Below are positions 7,449-15,209 of a DNA stretch of 64,000 nucleotides, one piece after another (the first letter of the stretch is position 1; every line of letters starts with the position of its first letter). The position numbers and the translations under genes are program-made. The notes under the pieces were generated by a model. That model saw nothing but the letters and a program-made list of their open reading frames with translations, was not told where the DNA came from and made no database searches. The stretch is from Tuberibacillus calidus DSM 17572. GTDB taxonomy: Bacteria > Bacillota > Bacilli > Bacillales > Sporolactobacillaceae. The stretch covers positions 1 to 64,000 of the forward strand of contig NZ_AUMM01000020.1 of assembly GCF_000430685.1 (NCBI RefSeq), read 5' to 3'.

Positions 7449-8441
7449 ATGGCTTATATCATGGGGGTAGATGGTGGAAACAGCAAGACGTACACCGTCA
7501 TAACAGACGATAAAGGTAATAAATTAGGTGAAGGGCTAACGGGTTGCGGAAATCATCAGGTGGGACTTGAACGAGCCATGAAAAATATTGAGTCGTCCAT
7601 TCAACAAGCTCTTAAACAAGCAGATCTAAAGCCATCCGATATTGATTTTGTGCAATACGGTCTTGCCGGAGCAGATAGAGAAACAGATCTGAAGATCCTC
7701 AGGCCGCAACTCTCTCAACTTCCTTTTGCAAAGTGGGATGTTGTCTGTGATACGATGGAAGGCCTACGAACAGGGAGTCCCAAAAATGTCGGTGTGGTGC
7801 TGATATGCGGAAGCGGTACAAATGCCGCGGGAAGAAATTTCGAAGGGAAGACGGTGCAAACGGGCGGATTTGGTTATTTATATGGGGATGGTAGAGGGGT
7901 TGGCGGTCAATCTTTAGCTATAGAGGCCTTTCGCGCGGCCATCCGCTCTTGGGAACAACGTGAAGAGCCAACCCTTTTAACCGAAACAGTCCCGTCCTTT
8001 TTAGGTTTTGACTCCGTAGAAGCGATGTTCCATGGGTGTCTGGATCAAGGTGTCACACGGATTCCGGCCGATCTTTCCATCATCCTTCATGATGCCGCAG
8101 AAAAAGGTGATAAGGTAGCGATTCGCATACTTCAAGAGGCGGGGAAAGAACTCGGGATGGCGGCGGTATCTGTCATCAGAAGATTAGGGGGATTTGAAGG
8201 AACGGTGATACCGATTGTGATGGTCGGAAGTGTCGTCCAAAAGGGGCGAAGTCCTCATTTAATTAACGCCACAAAAGCTGTTATTGAAAAAGAGGGATAT
8301 GCCATTAAACTCCGCATCCCCAAAATGGCGCCTGTATATGGGGCGGTCTTACTTGGCATGGATCAATTAGGGATTGAGGTATCTCAAGAGGTGGAAGAAA
8401 AGTTTATTCAATACGGAGGATATCAAGATGAAAAAGAATGA
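7449..8441 (+). CDS. BadF/BadG-family sugar kinase (N-acetylglucosamine kinase-like)
   Basis: This 330-residue protein has the ASKHA-fold phosphate motif GVDGGNSKTYTVITDDKG near the N-terminus, an inner CGSGTNAAG motif and the Gly-rich GFGYLYGDGRGVGGQS loop of the N-acetylglucosamine/MurK kinase group. It probably phosphorylates a sugar with ATP in the cytoplasm. It overlaps the GH4 glycosidase by 14 bp, so the pair is co-translated. GH4 enzymes act on 6-phosphoglycosides, usually made by a PTS. With no PTS here and a sugar ABC transporter next door, the kinase may make the 6-phospho-substrate. That link is inference. Confidence 0.85.
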   Translation: MAYIMGVDGGNSKTYTVITDDKGNKLGEGLTGCGNHQVGLERAMKNIESSIQQALKQADLKPSDIDFVQYGLAGADRETDLKILRPQLSQLPFAKWDVVCDTMEGLRTGSPKNVGVVLICGSGTNAAGRNFEGKTVQTGGFGYLYGDGRGVGGQSLAIEAFRAAIRSWEQREEPTLLTETVPSFLGFDSVEAMFHGCLDQGVTRIPADLSIILHDAAEKGDKVAIRILQEAGKELGMAAVSVIRRLGGFEGTVIPIVMVGSVVQKGRSPHLINATKAVIEKEGYAIKLRIPKMAPVYGAVLLGMDQLGIEVSQEVEEKFIQYGGYQDEKE

Positions 8442-9747
8442 GCTTAAAGTAGCCGTTATTGGTGGTGGTTCTTCCTATACACCTGAATTGATTGAAGGAT
8501 TCATTAATCATTATCATGAACTTCCGGTTAAAGATCTTTACCTTGTGGATATTGAAAAAGGCCGAAAAAAACTTGAAATTGTCGGTGGGTTAGCGAAAAG
8601 GATGGTTGAAAAAGCCCGTGTGCCTATAAATATTCATCTCACTTTTGACCGGCAGGAAGCGATAAAAGATGCAGATTTTGTTACCACGCAAATTCGTGTA
8701 GGCTTACTTGACGCAAGGGCTCGAGATGAGCGCATTCCGCTTCGTTATAACCGGATCGGGCAGGAAACCACAGGTGCGGGAGGGTTTGCCAAAGCCCTTA
8801 GAACGATTCCGGTCATTTTAGATATTTGTAAGGATATTGAAGCGTTAGCCCCGAATGCTTTTCTCTTAAACTTTACGAATCCAGCAGGGATTGTGACAGA
8901 GGCAGTGATAAAATATTCAAATGTTCGTTCGATTGGTTTATGTAACTTACCCATTGGTACACGTAAACAGATCGCAAAGCTTTGCGATGTGGACGTATCA
9001 AAAGTGGAGATTGAAATGGTCGGCATCAATCACTTAAACTGGACAACTAAAATCCTAGTGGACGGAGTGGATATTACCGAAAGCATTTTACATAAAGCAG
9101 CTGAAGCAAGTGGTTTGACGATGAAAAATATTCCCGACTTTGGTTGGGATAAAGCGTTTTTATTGTCACTAGGTGCCCTGCCATGTTCCTATCATCGCTA
9201 TTATTATATGAAGGACAAAATGTTAGAACAGCAGTTAGAGGACTTAAAGACGAAAGGGACTCGGGCAGATGTTGTGAAAAAAGTGGAAGAAGAGTTATTC
9301 GAACTTTATAAGGATCCAAATCTCGCTGTTAAACCGCCACAACTTGAACAACGGGGCGGAGCTTATTATTCGGAGGCGGCTATCAATCTGATTTCATCCA
9401 TTTACAATAATAAAAAAGATATTCAAACGGTAAATGTAAGAAACAATGGCACAATCCCATGTCTGCCGGATGACGCCTCGATCGAAGTCAATTGTGTCAT
9501 CGATTCTCAGGGTGCCCGGTCGGTTCAAATCACTACCGAGATGACTCCAAAAATAAGAGGGCTTTTACAAATTGTCAAAGCCTACGAGGAATTGACCGTT
9601 GAAGCCGCTGTCCACGGCGATTATAACGCGGGACTTCAAGCGCTAACGATCCACCCGTTGGTCGGATCGATAGATGTTGCAAAGAAAATTTTAGATGACA
9701 TCCTTGAAGAAAACCGCGAGTATCTGCCGCAGTTTTTTAGTAACTGA
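8428..9747 (+). CDS. GH4 6-phospho-beta-glucosidase-type glycosidase
   Basis: This protein of 439 residues belongs to glycoside hydrolase family 4, which uses NAD+ and a divalent metal. Seen are the Rossmann start VAVIGGGSSYTPELIEG, NFTNPAGIVTEAV, the metal-binding region GLCNLPIG and GINHLNW, and the RGGAYYSEAAI segment. This pattern is typical of the LicH/CelF 6-phospho-beta-glucosidase branch rather than alpha-galactosidases. The start is ATG 8428, with GGAGG nine bases upstream, inside the 3' end of the kinase gene; the longer open frame has no ribosome site. The substrate is probably a phosphorylated disaccharide or glucoside. Confidence 0.9.
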   Translation: MKKNELKVAVIGGGSSYTPELIEGFINHYHELPVKDLYLVDIEKGRKKLEIVGGLAKRMVEKARVPINIHLTFDRQEAIKDADFVTTQIRVGLLDARARDERIPLRYNRIGQETTGAGGFAKALRTIPVILDICKDIEALAPNAFLLNFTNPAGIVTEAVIKYSNVRSIGLCNLPIGTRKQIAKLCDVDVSKVEIEMVGINHLNWTTKILVDGVDITESILHKAAEASGLTMKNIPDFGWDKAFLLSLGALPCSYHRYYYMKDKMLEQQLEDLKTKGTRADVVKKVEEELFELYKDPNLAVKPPQLEQRGGAYYSEAAINLISSIYNNKKDIQTVNVRNNGTIPCLPDDASIEVNCVIDSQGARSVQITTEMTPKIRGLLQIVKAYEELTVEAAVHGDYNAGLQALTIHPLVGSIDVAKKILDDILEENREYLPQFFSN

Positions 9748-9847
9748 AGGCTTTAAAGCGGTGGCCTGAGTAAAAAGTTCATTTTTGGCAGAGGAATCTT
9801 ATGCTTACTGGACTCGATACAGAGCATTGGATAAGTGATACAGATGG

Positions 9848-10180
9848 GGTTTCCCAATATCTGTAACCAAAATACCATTTTGGAGCAGGAAGCGATCCAA
9901 AATGGCATTTAGCGCGGCTTTATCAGCCATTTTGGTCTGAAAAATTTTATGAAATGGCCTTTAGCTTGAATTTACTGGAAAAACGTGACCGTTTCGAGGA
10001 TAGTTTTTCCAATACCTGTATTCAAAAGACCATTTTGGAGTAGGAAGCCGACCAAAATGACATTTAGCGCGGCTCTATCTGCCATTTCGGGTTGAAAAAT
10101 TTTTTGAAAAAGGTCTTTAGCTTGAATTTACTGGAAAAACGAGAGCAAAACAGGTATCGTTCTACCAATATTTGTATCTC
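9848..10180. repeat. Two tandem copies of a roughly 140-bp intergenic repeat
   Basis: Copy A (about 9848-9987) and copy B (about 10003-10144) share blocks such as ACCATTTTGGAG, CATTTAGCGCGGCT and CTTGAATTTACTGGAAAAAC. A partial third start lies at about 10160-10180. At the unit junction GGAAAAAC and GTTTTTCC form inverted repeats. A diverged junction piece recurs at 26009-26090. This fills most of the 540-bp gap; no gene is visible. Confidence 0.75.
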
Positions 10181-10243
10181 CAATCCGACAATAAGTGCCA
10201 AATCCAAGTAATAAACGATTCCGGCTGATTTTCTGAAAGTAAA

Positions 10244-10271
10244 AAAACGCCCGCGGATTCCCAGGCGTTTT
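10244..10271 (-). terminator. Terminator of the sugar ABC operon
   Basis: On the minus strand AAAACGCC pairs with GGCGTTTT, followed by a T run. It lies 17 bp after the last permease gene. Confidence 0.8.
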
Positions 10272-10287
10272 CCAATTAGTCAAGCTT

Positions 10288-11109
10288 TTAACCTTTTACA
10301 GAACCAGCGAGCATGCCGCGGACGAAAAATTTTCCGAGGAAAATGTACACGAGCAAGGTCGGTAGGGCAGCGATAATCGCACCGGCCATTTGCACGTTCC
10401 ACTGGACAATTTGGCTTCCCGAAAGGTTTTGCAAGGCAACCATGATGGGATGTTGGTCAGTTGTTGTAATGGTGACCGCAAAAAGGAACTCGTTCCAAAT
10501 GTTTGTGAACTGCCAAATGCCAACGACCACAAGGCCCAATAGCGAGAGCGGAATCATAATATGGCGGTAAATTTTAAATATACCGGCGCCATCAATTTGC
10601 GCGGATTCAATCATTTCCATCGGTATGCTCGCATAAAAGTTGCGGAACATGAGTGTCGTAATCGGAATGCCGTAGACCACGTGGACCAAAATAAGTCCGG
10701 GGATCGTGTTGTAAAGACCAATATGACTTAAAAAACGGATCAGCGGTATTAAAATGCTTTGATACGGAATAAACATCCCGAACAAAACGGCGGTAAAAAT
10801 CCAATCCGCCCCTTTAAAACGCCATTTCGAGAGCACGTACCCGTTCAAGGAGCCGAGAAAGGCTGAGAGTATGGTTGCCGGTATGACGAGATACACAGAA
10901 TTCCAAAAGTTAGGTGCTAGTTTTGAAAAAGCTTCGGCATAGCTGCTGAAGTCGATGTGAGTCGGCAATGCCCACATCTTCGCCAGAGTGACTTCATCAA
11001 GCGGCTTCAGACTTGTTACGATCACGACATAGACCGGTATCAAAAAAAGAATGCTTAATAAAGCCAAGATCAGATACATCAAAGGGCGAGTGAATGCTTT
11101 GGCTGTCAT
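10288..11109 (-). CDS. Carbohydrate ABC transporter permease (MalG type)
   Basis: This 273-residue inner-membrane protein has six predicted spans and the cytoplasmic EAA loop (EMIESAQIDGAGIFKIYRHI then MIPLS) that contacts the ATPase. It ends with the family-typical FFVRGMLAGSVKG. Together with the permease at 11106-12071 and the binding protein at 12286-13578 it imports a sugar. No ATPase is encoded here, so a shared MsmX-type ATPase elsewhere is likely, as in other Bacillales. Its start overlaps the upstream permease stop by 4 bp. Confidence 0.92.
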   Translation of the reverse strand: MTAKAFTRPLMYLILALLSILFLIPVYVVIVTSLKPLDEVTLAKMWALPTHIDFSSYAEAFSKLAPNFWNSVYLVIPATILSAFLGSLNGYVLSKWRFKGADWIFTAVLFGMFIPYQSILIPLIRFLSHIGLYNTIPGLILVHVVYGIPITTLMFRNFYASIPMEMIESAQIDGAGIFKIYRHIMIPLSLLGLVVVGIWQFTNIWNEFLFAVTITTTDQHPIMVALQNLSGSQIVQWNVQMAGAIIAALPTLLVYIFLGKFFVRGMLAGSVKG

Positions 11110-12071
11110 GATTCTCCCCCTTTGCGGCTGGAAATAAGATATGGAACGATGAAGATGGCGACAAACAATAGCATGATGATCGCAATGGCTGCACCATTCC
11201 CGTAGAAGTTGCCGCGGAATGTCGTTTCATACATATAAACACCGGGAACGTCAGTCACGAAGTTGGCGCCAGGGCCGGTCATGGCGTAAATCAAGTCAAA
11301 GATTTTCAGAGATATATGGGCCATGATGATGATGACGCTGACAGTGATCGGCATAAGTTGCGGGAAAATGACCTTCGTAAAGACCTGAAATTCGTTTGCG
11401 CCATCAATCCGGGCGGCTTCCCGTAGTTCCTCCGGTATGGCGCGGAGTCCTGCGAGATACATCGCCAAGGAAAAACCCGTCATTTGCCAGACGGCGGCAA
11501 TCACCACAGCGATAATAGCCACTGGAATCCCGAATTGGATTTTCCCCCATTCCACACCCGGGATCACGGAAACGCTCGTATACCACATCGGTTTGAGGCC
11601 AAGCTTGTGAAGGATTAAATTCACCCCGGTGGACGGGTTCAAAATCCATTGCCAGACGACGCCGGTAACGATAAACGATAAAGCCATCGGGAAAAGGAAA
11701 ATATTGCGAAAGACCGATTCGCCGCGGATTTTCCTGTCCAATAAGACGGCTAAAAACAATCCTAAAATGAGTACGCACAAGATAAACAAAATCGTAAAAA
11801 AGAGGGTATTGCGCAAGTCCGCTTGGAAACGGAAATCATGAAATAAAAATAAGTAGTTTTTCAGTCCAACAAAGGATAGATCGGGGACAAGTGAATTCCA
11901 ATTACTAAGGGAAACATAACCTGTCCAGGCAATGAAGCCGTAGACGAAAATAGCAATAAGAATAATAGACGGTAATATAAAGAGAAATGCGAGCCATCGA
12001 TCTTTCGAAAGCCGTTTCTTTGTTTTCGGTTTTATGGTAGGGTGAGTTTTCGTCTCAGGTTGTAACGTCAC
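11106..12071 (-). CDS. Carbohydrate ABC transporter permease (MalF type)
   Basis: This 321-residue permease has a basic cytoplasmic N-terminus (KTKKRLSKDRW), about six spans and an EAA loop (ELREAARIDGANEFQVFTKV then IFPQL). It pairs with the MalG-type subunit. It is separated from the binding-protein gene by a 214-bp spacer with a strong hairpin (12253-12276) and 31-bp repeats, a layout that commonly lowers permease expression relative to the binding protein. Confidence 0.92.
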   Translation of the reverse strand: MTLQPETKTHPTIKPKTKKRLSKDRWLAFLFILPSIILIAIFVYGFIAWTGYVSLSNWNSLVPDLSFVGLKNYLFLFHDFRFQADLRNTLFFTILFILCVLILGLFLAVLLDRKIRGESVFRNIFLFPMALSFIVTGVVWQWILNPSTGVNLILHKLGLKPMWYTSVSVIPGVEWGKIQFGIPVAIIAVVIAAVWQMTGFSLAMYLAGLRAIPEELREAARIDGANEFQVFTKVIFPQLMPITVSVIIIMAHISLKIFDLIYAMTGPGANFVTDVPGVYMYETTFRGNFYGNGAAIAIIMLLFVAIFIVPYLISSRKGGES

Positions 12072-12122
12072 GTTGGATATCCCTCCGTTCTAGAGGTGCC
12101 CTAAAGGCAACATCAATAAAAG

Positions 12123-12249
12123 GTTCAATTGTATAGTCTTTTTATGAAGGGTAAAACGTTGTTTACGATAGTACCCTTTAAAACAAAGTTCAATTGTACT
12201 GGTCTTTTCGTGAAAGGCGTTCAATTGTATCGTCTTTTCATGAAAGGCT
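12123..12249. repeat. 31-bp repeats between binding-protein and permease genes
   Basis: Units of the form GTTCAATTGTAT, one variable base, then GTCTTTTCATGAAAGGC occur at 12123-12150, 12188-12218 and 12219-12249, the last two in exact tandem. A near-palindrome (GTAAAACGTTGTTTAC, 12151-12166) sits between the first two and weakly resembles a catabolite (cre) site. Confidence 0.7.
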
Positions 12250-12252
12250 AAA

Positions 12253-12276
12253 CGGGGAAGAACACATCCTTCCCCG
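12253..12276 (-). terminator. Intercistronic hairpin after the binding-protein gene
   Basis: CGGGGAAG pairs with CTTCCCCG, 10 bp after the binding-protein stop. The T run is short (GTTTAG), so it more likely gives partial termination or protects the upstream mRNA than ends the operon. Confidence 0.65.
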
Positions 12277-12285
12277 ATGAGTCTG

Positions 12286-13578
12286 TTATTTCAAGTCACT
12301 CGAAGCACTGACAAGCGTATTAATAAAGTTGTCGACGTTTTGTTGCGTGACGAAAATGTTCATGGCATTGTTGACTTTTGTGAGAAAGCCTTCAGGTGCG
12401 GCGGAACCATGGGCTAAGCTTGGTGTGATATGTGCCGTTTTGAAATCTTCCATGGTTTGTTTGCCATATTCGTCATATTTTGATGGATCGGCATCGACGC
12501 GAGCCGGAATGGAACCTTTTAATGGGTTAAAAATGTCTTGTGCTTCAGTTGAGCCGAGATAACTCAAGAAGGTTTTTACTTGATCCGGGTTATCGATGCC
12601 CTTCGGCAGACCAAAGGTATCAGTAATAACCATGAAGTCGTCACTTGTATTCGGGGTTGTTGTCCAACCGAAGTCGACATTGGTTTTCAGTTTCAGGTCA
12701 TTGGTAAAATAGCCTTTCGCCCAGTCACCCATGATATTCATGGCAGCCTTGCCCTCACCGACGAGTTGGGCGGCGTCTTGCCAGTTCCGTGAGCTGTGGT
12801 CTTTGTTGAAATATGGAATCCAACTTTTGAAGGTTTCCGCGGCATCTTTGACACGCGGATCATCGAAGCCGACTTTTCCGGTCCACAAGCCTCGATAATC
12901 ATCGGGTCCGAGTTTTCCTAACAAAATATCCTCGAAGACCATGGTCGCGGCCCACGGTTCTTTGTCACCCAGAGCAAGCGGGGTAATGCCTTTTTTCAAA
13001 AGTTTATCGGCAACAGCCTTAAAGTCGTCGAAGGTCTTTGGCGGTTGGAGTCCGTTTTCTTCAAAAATCTTTTTGTTGTAGAAGATCACGTTACCGCGGT
13101 GGATATCGACTGGCACGGAATAAATTTTTCCGTCTTTGCTGACGAGGTCAATCAAATCTTTCGGGAATTTATCCCGCCAACCTTCTTTATCATACAGATC
13201 ATCCAGTGGTTCCATTTTCCCGGCGGCCACCCAGCCGTCATTCAACTCAGCCCCACCATGGACTTGGAAGGTAGATGGCGGGTCACCGGCTTGCATGCGG
13301 TTAGCCAGAACGGCTTTCGCATTGGTTCCCGCACCACCTGCGACGGCCGCATTGACAACATTAATATCAGGGTGTTTCTTTTTAAAGTCTGCGAGAATGG
13401 CTTTTAAGCCGTCTTCTTCACCAGCACCCGTCCACCAACTGAAGATTTCAAGTTTGGTGCCTTTTCCGTTTTTTCCTCCGCTTTTCCCGCCTGTTTTCGA
13501 GTCGGAATTACAGCCGAGAAGGGCCAAAGAAAAGGTCAAAATGAGAGCGGTGAATGCCATCAGCCATTTTCTTTTCAT
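12286..13578 (-). CDS. Sugar-binding lipoprotein of the ABC transporter
   Basis: This 430-residue extracellular solute-binding protein (family 1, MalE/YesO-like) has a lipoprotein signal peptide ending SLALLGC, a Gly/Lys-rich linker, and EIFSWWTGAGEEDGLKAIL as the start of the mature domain. It captures a sugar outside the membrane for the two permeases downstream. Its promoter region carries direct repeats (13659-13698) suited to the adjacent AraC-type regulator and a cre-like palindrome (13600-13615). The sugar is unknown; the kinase/GH4 pair next door hints at a beta-glucoside or amino-sugar disaccharide. Confidence 0.93.
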   Translation of the reverse strand: MKRKWLMAFTALILTFSLALLGCNSDSKTGGKSGGKNGKGTKLEIFSWWTGAGEEDGLKAILADFKKKHPDINVVNAAVAGGAGTNAKAVLANRMQAGDPPSTFQVHGGAELNDGWVAAGKMEPLDDLYDKEGWRDKFPKDLIDLVSKDGKIYSVPVDIHRGNVIFYNKKIFEENGLQPPKTFDDFKAVADKLLKKGITPLALGDKEPWAATMVFEDILLGKLGPDDYRGLWTGKVGFDDPRVKDAAETFKSWIPYFNKDHSSRNWQDAAQLVGEGKAAMNIMGDWAKGYFTNDLKLKTNVDFGWTTTPNTSDDFMVITDTFGLPKGIDNPDQVKTFLSYLGSTEAQDIFNPLKGSIPARVDADPSKYDEYGKQTMEDFKTAHITPSLAHGSAAPEGFLTKVNNAMNIFVTQQNVDNFINTLVSASSDLK

Positions 13579-13599
13579 TTGAATCCCCCTTAATCAGTA

Positions 13600-13615
13600 T
13601 TGTAAGCCCTTACAA
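13600..13615. promoter_or_regulatory. cre-like palindrome
   Basis: TTGTAAGCCCTTACAA is a perfect 16-bp palindrome 22 bp upstream of the binding-protein start. It matches the CcpA consensus TGWAANCGNTNWCA at 13 of 14 positions (CC in place of the central CG), so glucose repression is plausible. Confidence 0.5.
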
Positions 13616-13658
13616 GACTATCGTACCATGTCGTGGATGGCAGGGGAGGGGAACCATC

Positions 13659-13698
13659 TTCACTCTTTTGCGATGACCTTCACTTTTTTGTGATGAGG
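13659..13698 (-). promoter_or_regulatory. Tandem 20-bp repeats, candidate AraC-type regulator site
   Basis: On the minus strand CTCATCACAAAAAAGTGAAG is followed directly by GTCATCGCAAAAGAGTGAAG (17 of 20 match). AraC-family proteins bind such direct repeats near the -35 region of target promoters. The first unit overlaps the last codons of the regulator gene itself. A weak -10 (TACGAT or TACAAT) lies between here and the binding-protein start. Confidence 0.5.
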
Positions 13699-15209
13699 CT
13701 TTTTCGGTACTCACTCGGTGAGATCCCGACGACTTTTTTAAATACCCGGCTAAAGTAATTAGGGTCTCGGTATCCGACGTCAAAGCATATTTCTTTCAAA
13801 CTATTTTCCGGATTTCTGATCAGCTCTTTGGCTTTTTCAATGCGCAGTTGTGTCAAGTAGTCAATGTAATTCATATGGAATGTTTCTTTAAAAAGCTTGC
13901 TGAAGTAAAAGGGAGAAAGGCCGACATGTTCGGCGGTTTCTTCCAGCGAGAGATTTTTCATAAAATAATGTTCATCAATATGCTGTTTCGCCCGCACCAT
14001 CGTCTCTTTGACATCGAACGGCAGTGGATCATCGAAATGCGCGGCAATAAAAGCGATTTGCTTTAAGGCAAGTCTTCGCCATTGATCGATGGACTGCGCT
14101 GAGCGGTACGCCTCGTCATTTTTCATTTCTATCCCCATATCGGCGGCCACATGTTTTATAAGGACGAGCAGCTCTTCTGTCGCTCTTTTGATTTTGTTTT
14201 CTTGACCCAGCTGCTGTTGAGCTTGGTGGTAAAAGTCTTCAAAGCATTGAATCAGCTGTCCGCTGTGACCGAGGCGCATGGCGTCAATGATTTGTTGGCT
14301 GCATTGGAAAATAAAGTCTATTTCCCGATCGGTAAAAAATTCATCACTGTAGCAGTTAATGAGAGCATCAGGCTTTGTATTTTCAAGGGCAATCAATGCT
14401 TGGCGATAGGAGAGGGCGATTTTATTCATATGCCATTGTTGTGTTCCTACGCCGATCCTTAAAGGCACATCTGGATGCCTCGCTCGAAAATGACTCAGTA
14501 TGCTTGTGGCGACTGCTTTAGGCGGAGCCGACGGGTTCATGACTAAAGACGGCATATTGAATCGAGACATCGGACTGATTAAAATCTGTTCATCAGCATT
14601 TTTTAAAACAGCTTCGAGCGCTGCGTAACTGGACTTATTGGTCGACTCCGGAAGCGAAAACACCATGACAAAAGCAGAACGCATGGTGAGGTCGAATACT
14701 TCTCCCCATTCTTTGAGGTTTTCTTCACTCAGATGATTCATTAATAGGGAAACAACCCATTCGGATTGAGCAAAATCAAGCGCTTTCTGCAATTTTGTTC
14801 GCAATTGATGTTGTTCTTCTTTAACTCGCCGCTCGGTTTCAATCTCTTTTAAAACGCGATGGATGGCGTCAACGATTTCCCTTTTTGGTGAGGGCTTAAG
14901 CAAGTATTCTTTGACGCCTTGTTGCATGACTTGGCGGGCATATTCAAATGTGTCAAAGGCGGAAATCATAATGAATTTCGTGTCTGGAAGCCGTTTTTTT
15001 ATTATCCGCACCGCTTCCACGCCATCGATGCCAGGCATTTTGATATCCATGAGAATCAGGTCGGGATGCTCGCGTTCGGCAAGTTCAATCGCGCGCCGGC
15101 CGTTTTCAGCTTCCCCGATAATTTGGGCGTTCTCAACGGATTGACGGATAATCATTCTTAACGCTTGTCGTTCAACGGCTTCGTCATCCACGATTAAGAG
15201 CTTATACAT
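13680..15209 (-). CDS. YesN-type response regulator with AraC output domain
   Basis: This 509-residue regulator has an N-terminal receiver domain (LLIVDDE, phospho-acceptor D55 in LILMDIKMPG, conserved KP in LLKPSP), a long middle region, and a C-terminal AraC/XylS double helix-turn-helix (about residues 410-505, ending GYRDPNYFSRVFKKVVGISP then SEYR). It should activate the downstream sugar ABC operon when phosphorylated by the YesM-type kinase. The start is ATG 15209 behind AAAGGAGG; the longer open frame lies inside the kinase gene. It overlaps the kinase stop by 8 bp. Confidence 0.92.
   Translation of the reverse strand: MYKLLIVDDEAVERQALRMIIRQSVENAQIIGEAENGRRAIELAEREHPDLILMDIKMPGIDGVEAVRIIKKRLPDTKFIMISAFDTFEYARQVMQQGVKEYLLKPSPKREIVDAIHRVLKEIETERRVKEEQHQLRTKLQKALDFAQSEWVVSLLMNHLSEENLKEWGEVFDLTMRSAFVMVFSLPESTNKSSYAALEAVLKNADEQILISPMSRFNMPSLVMNPSAPPKAVATSILSHFRARHPDVPLRIGVGTQQWHMNKIALSYRQALIALENTKPDALINCYSDEFFTDREIDFIFQCSQQIIDAMRLGHSGQLIQCFEDFYHQAQQQLGQENKIKRATEELLVLIKHVAADMGIEMKNDEAYRSAQSIDQWRRLALKQIAFIAAHFDDPLPFDVKETMVRAKQHIDEHYFMKNLSLEETAEHVGLSPFYFSKLFKETFHMNYIDYLTQLRIEKAKELIRNPENSLKEICFDVGYRDPNYFSRVFKKVVGISPSEYRKSLITKK

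Noticed and set aside
10313-13582. Open frames on the plus strand opposite the sugar ABC genes
   Set aside because: They are mirror frames of well-supported minus-strand genes, with no ribosome sites and unnatural composition.
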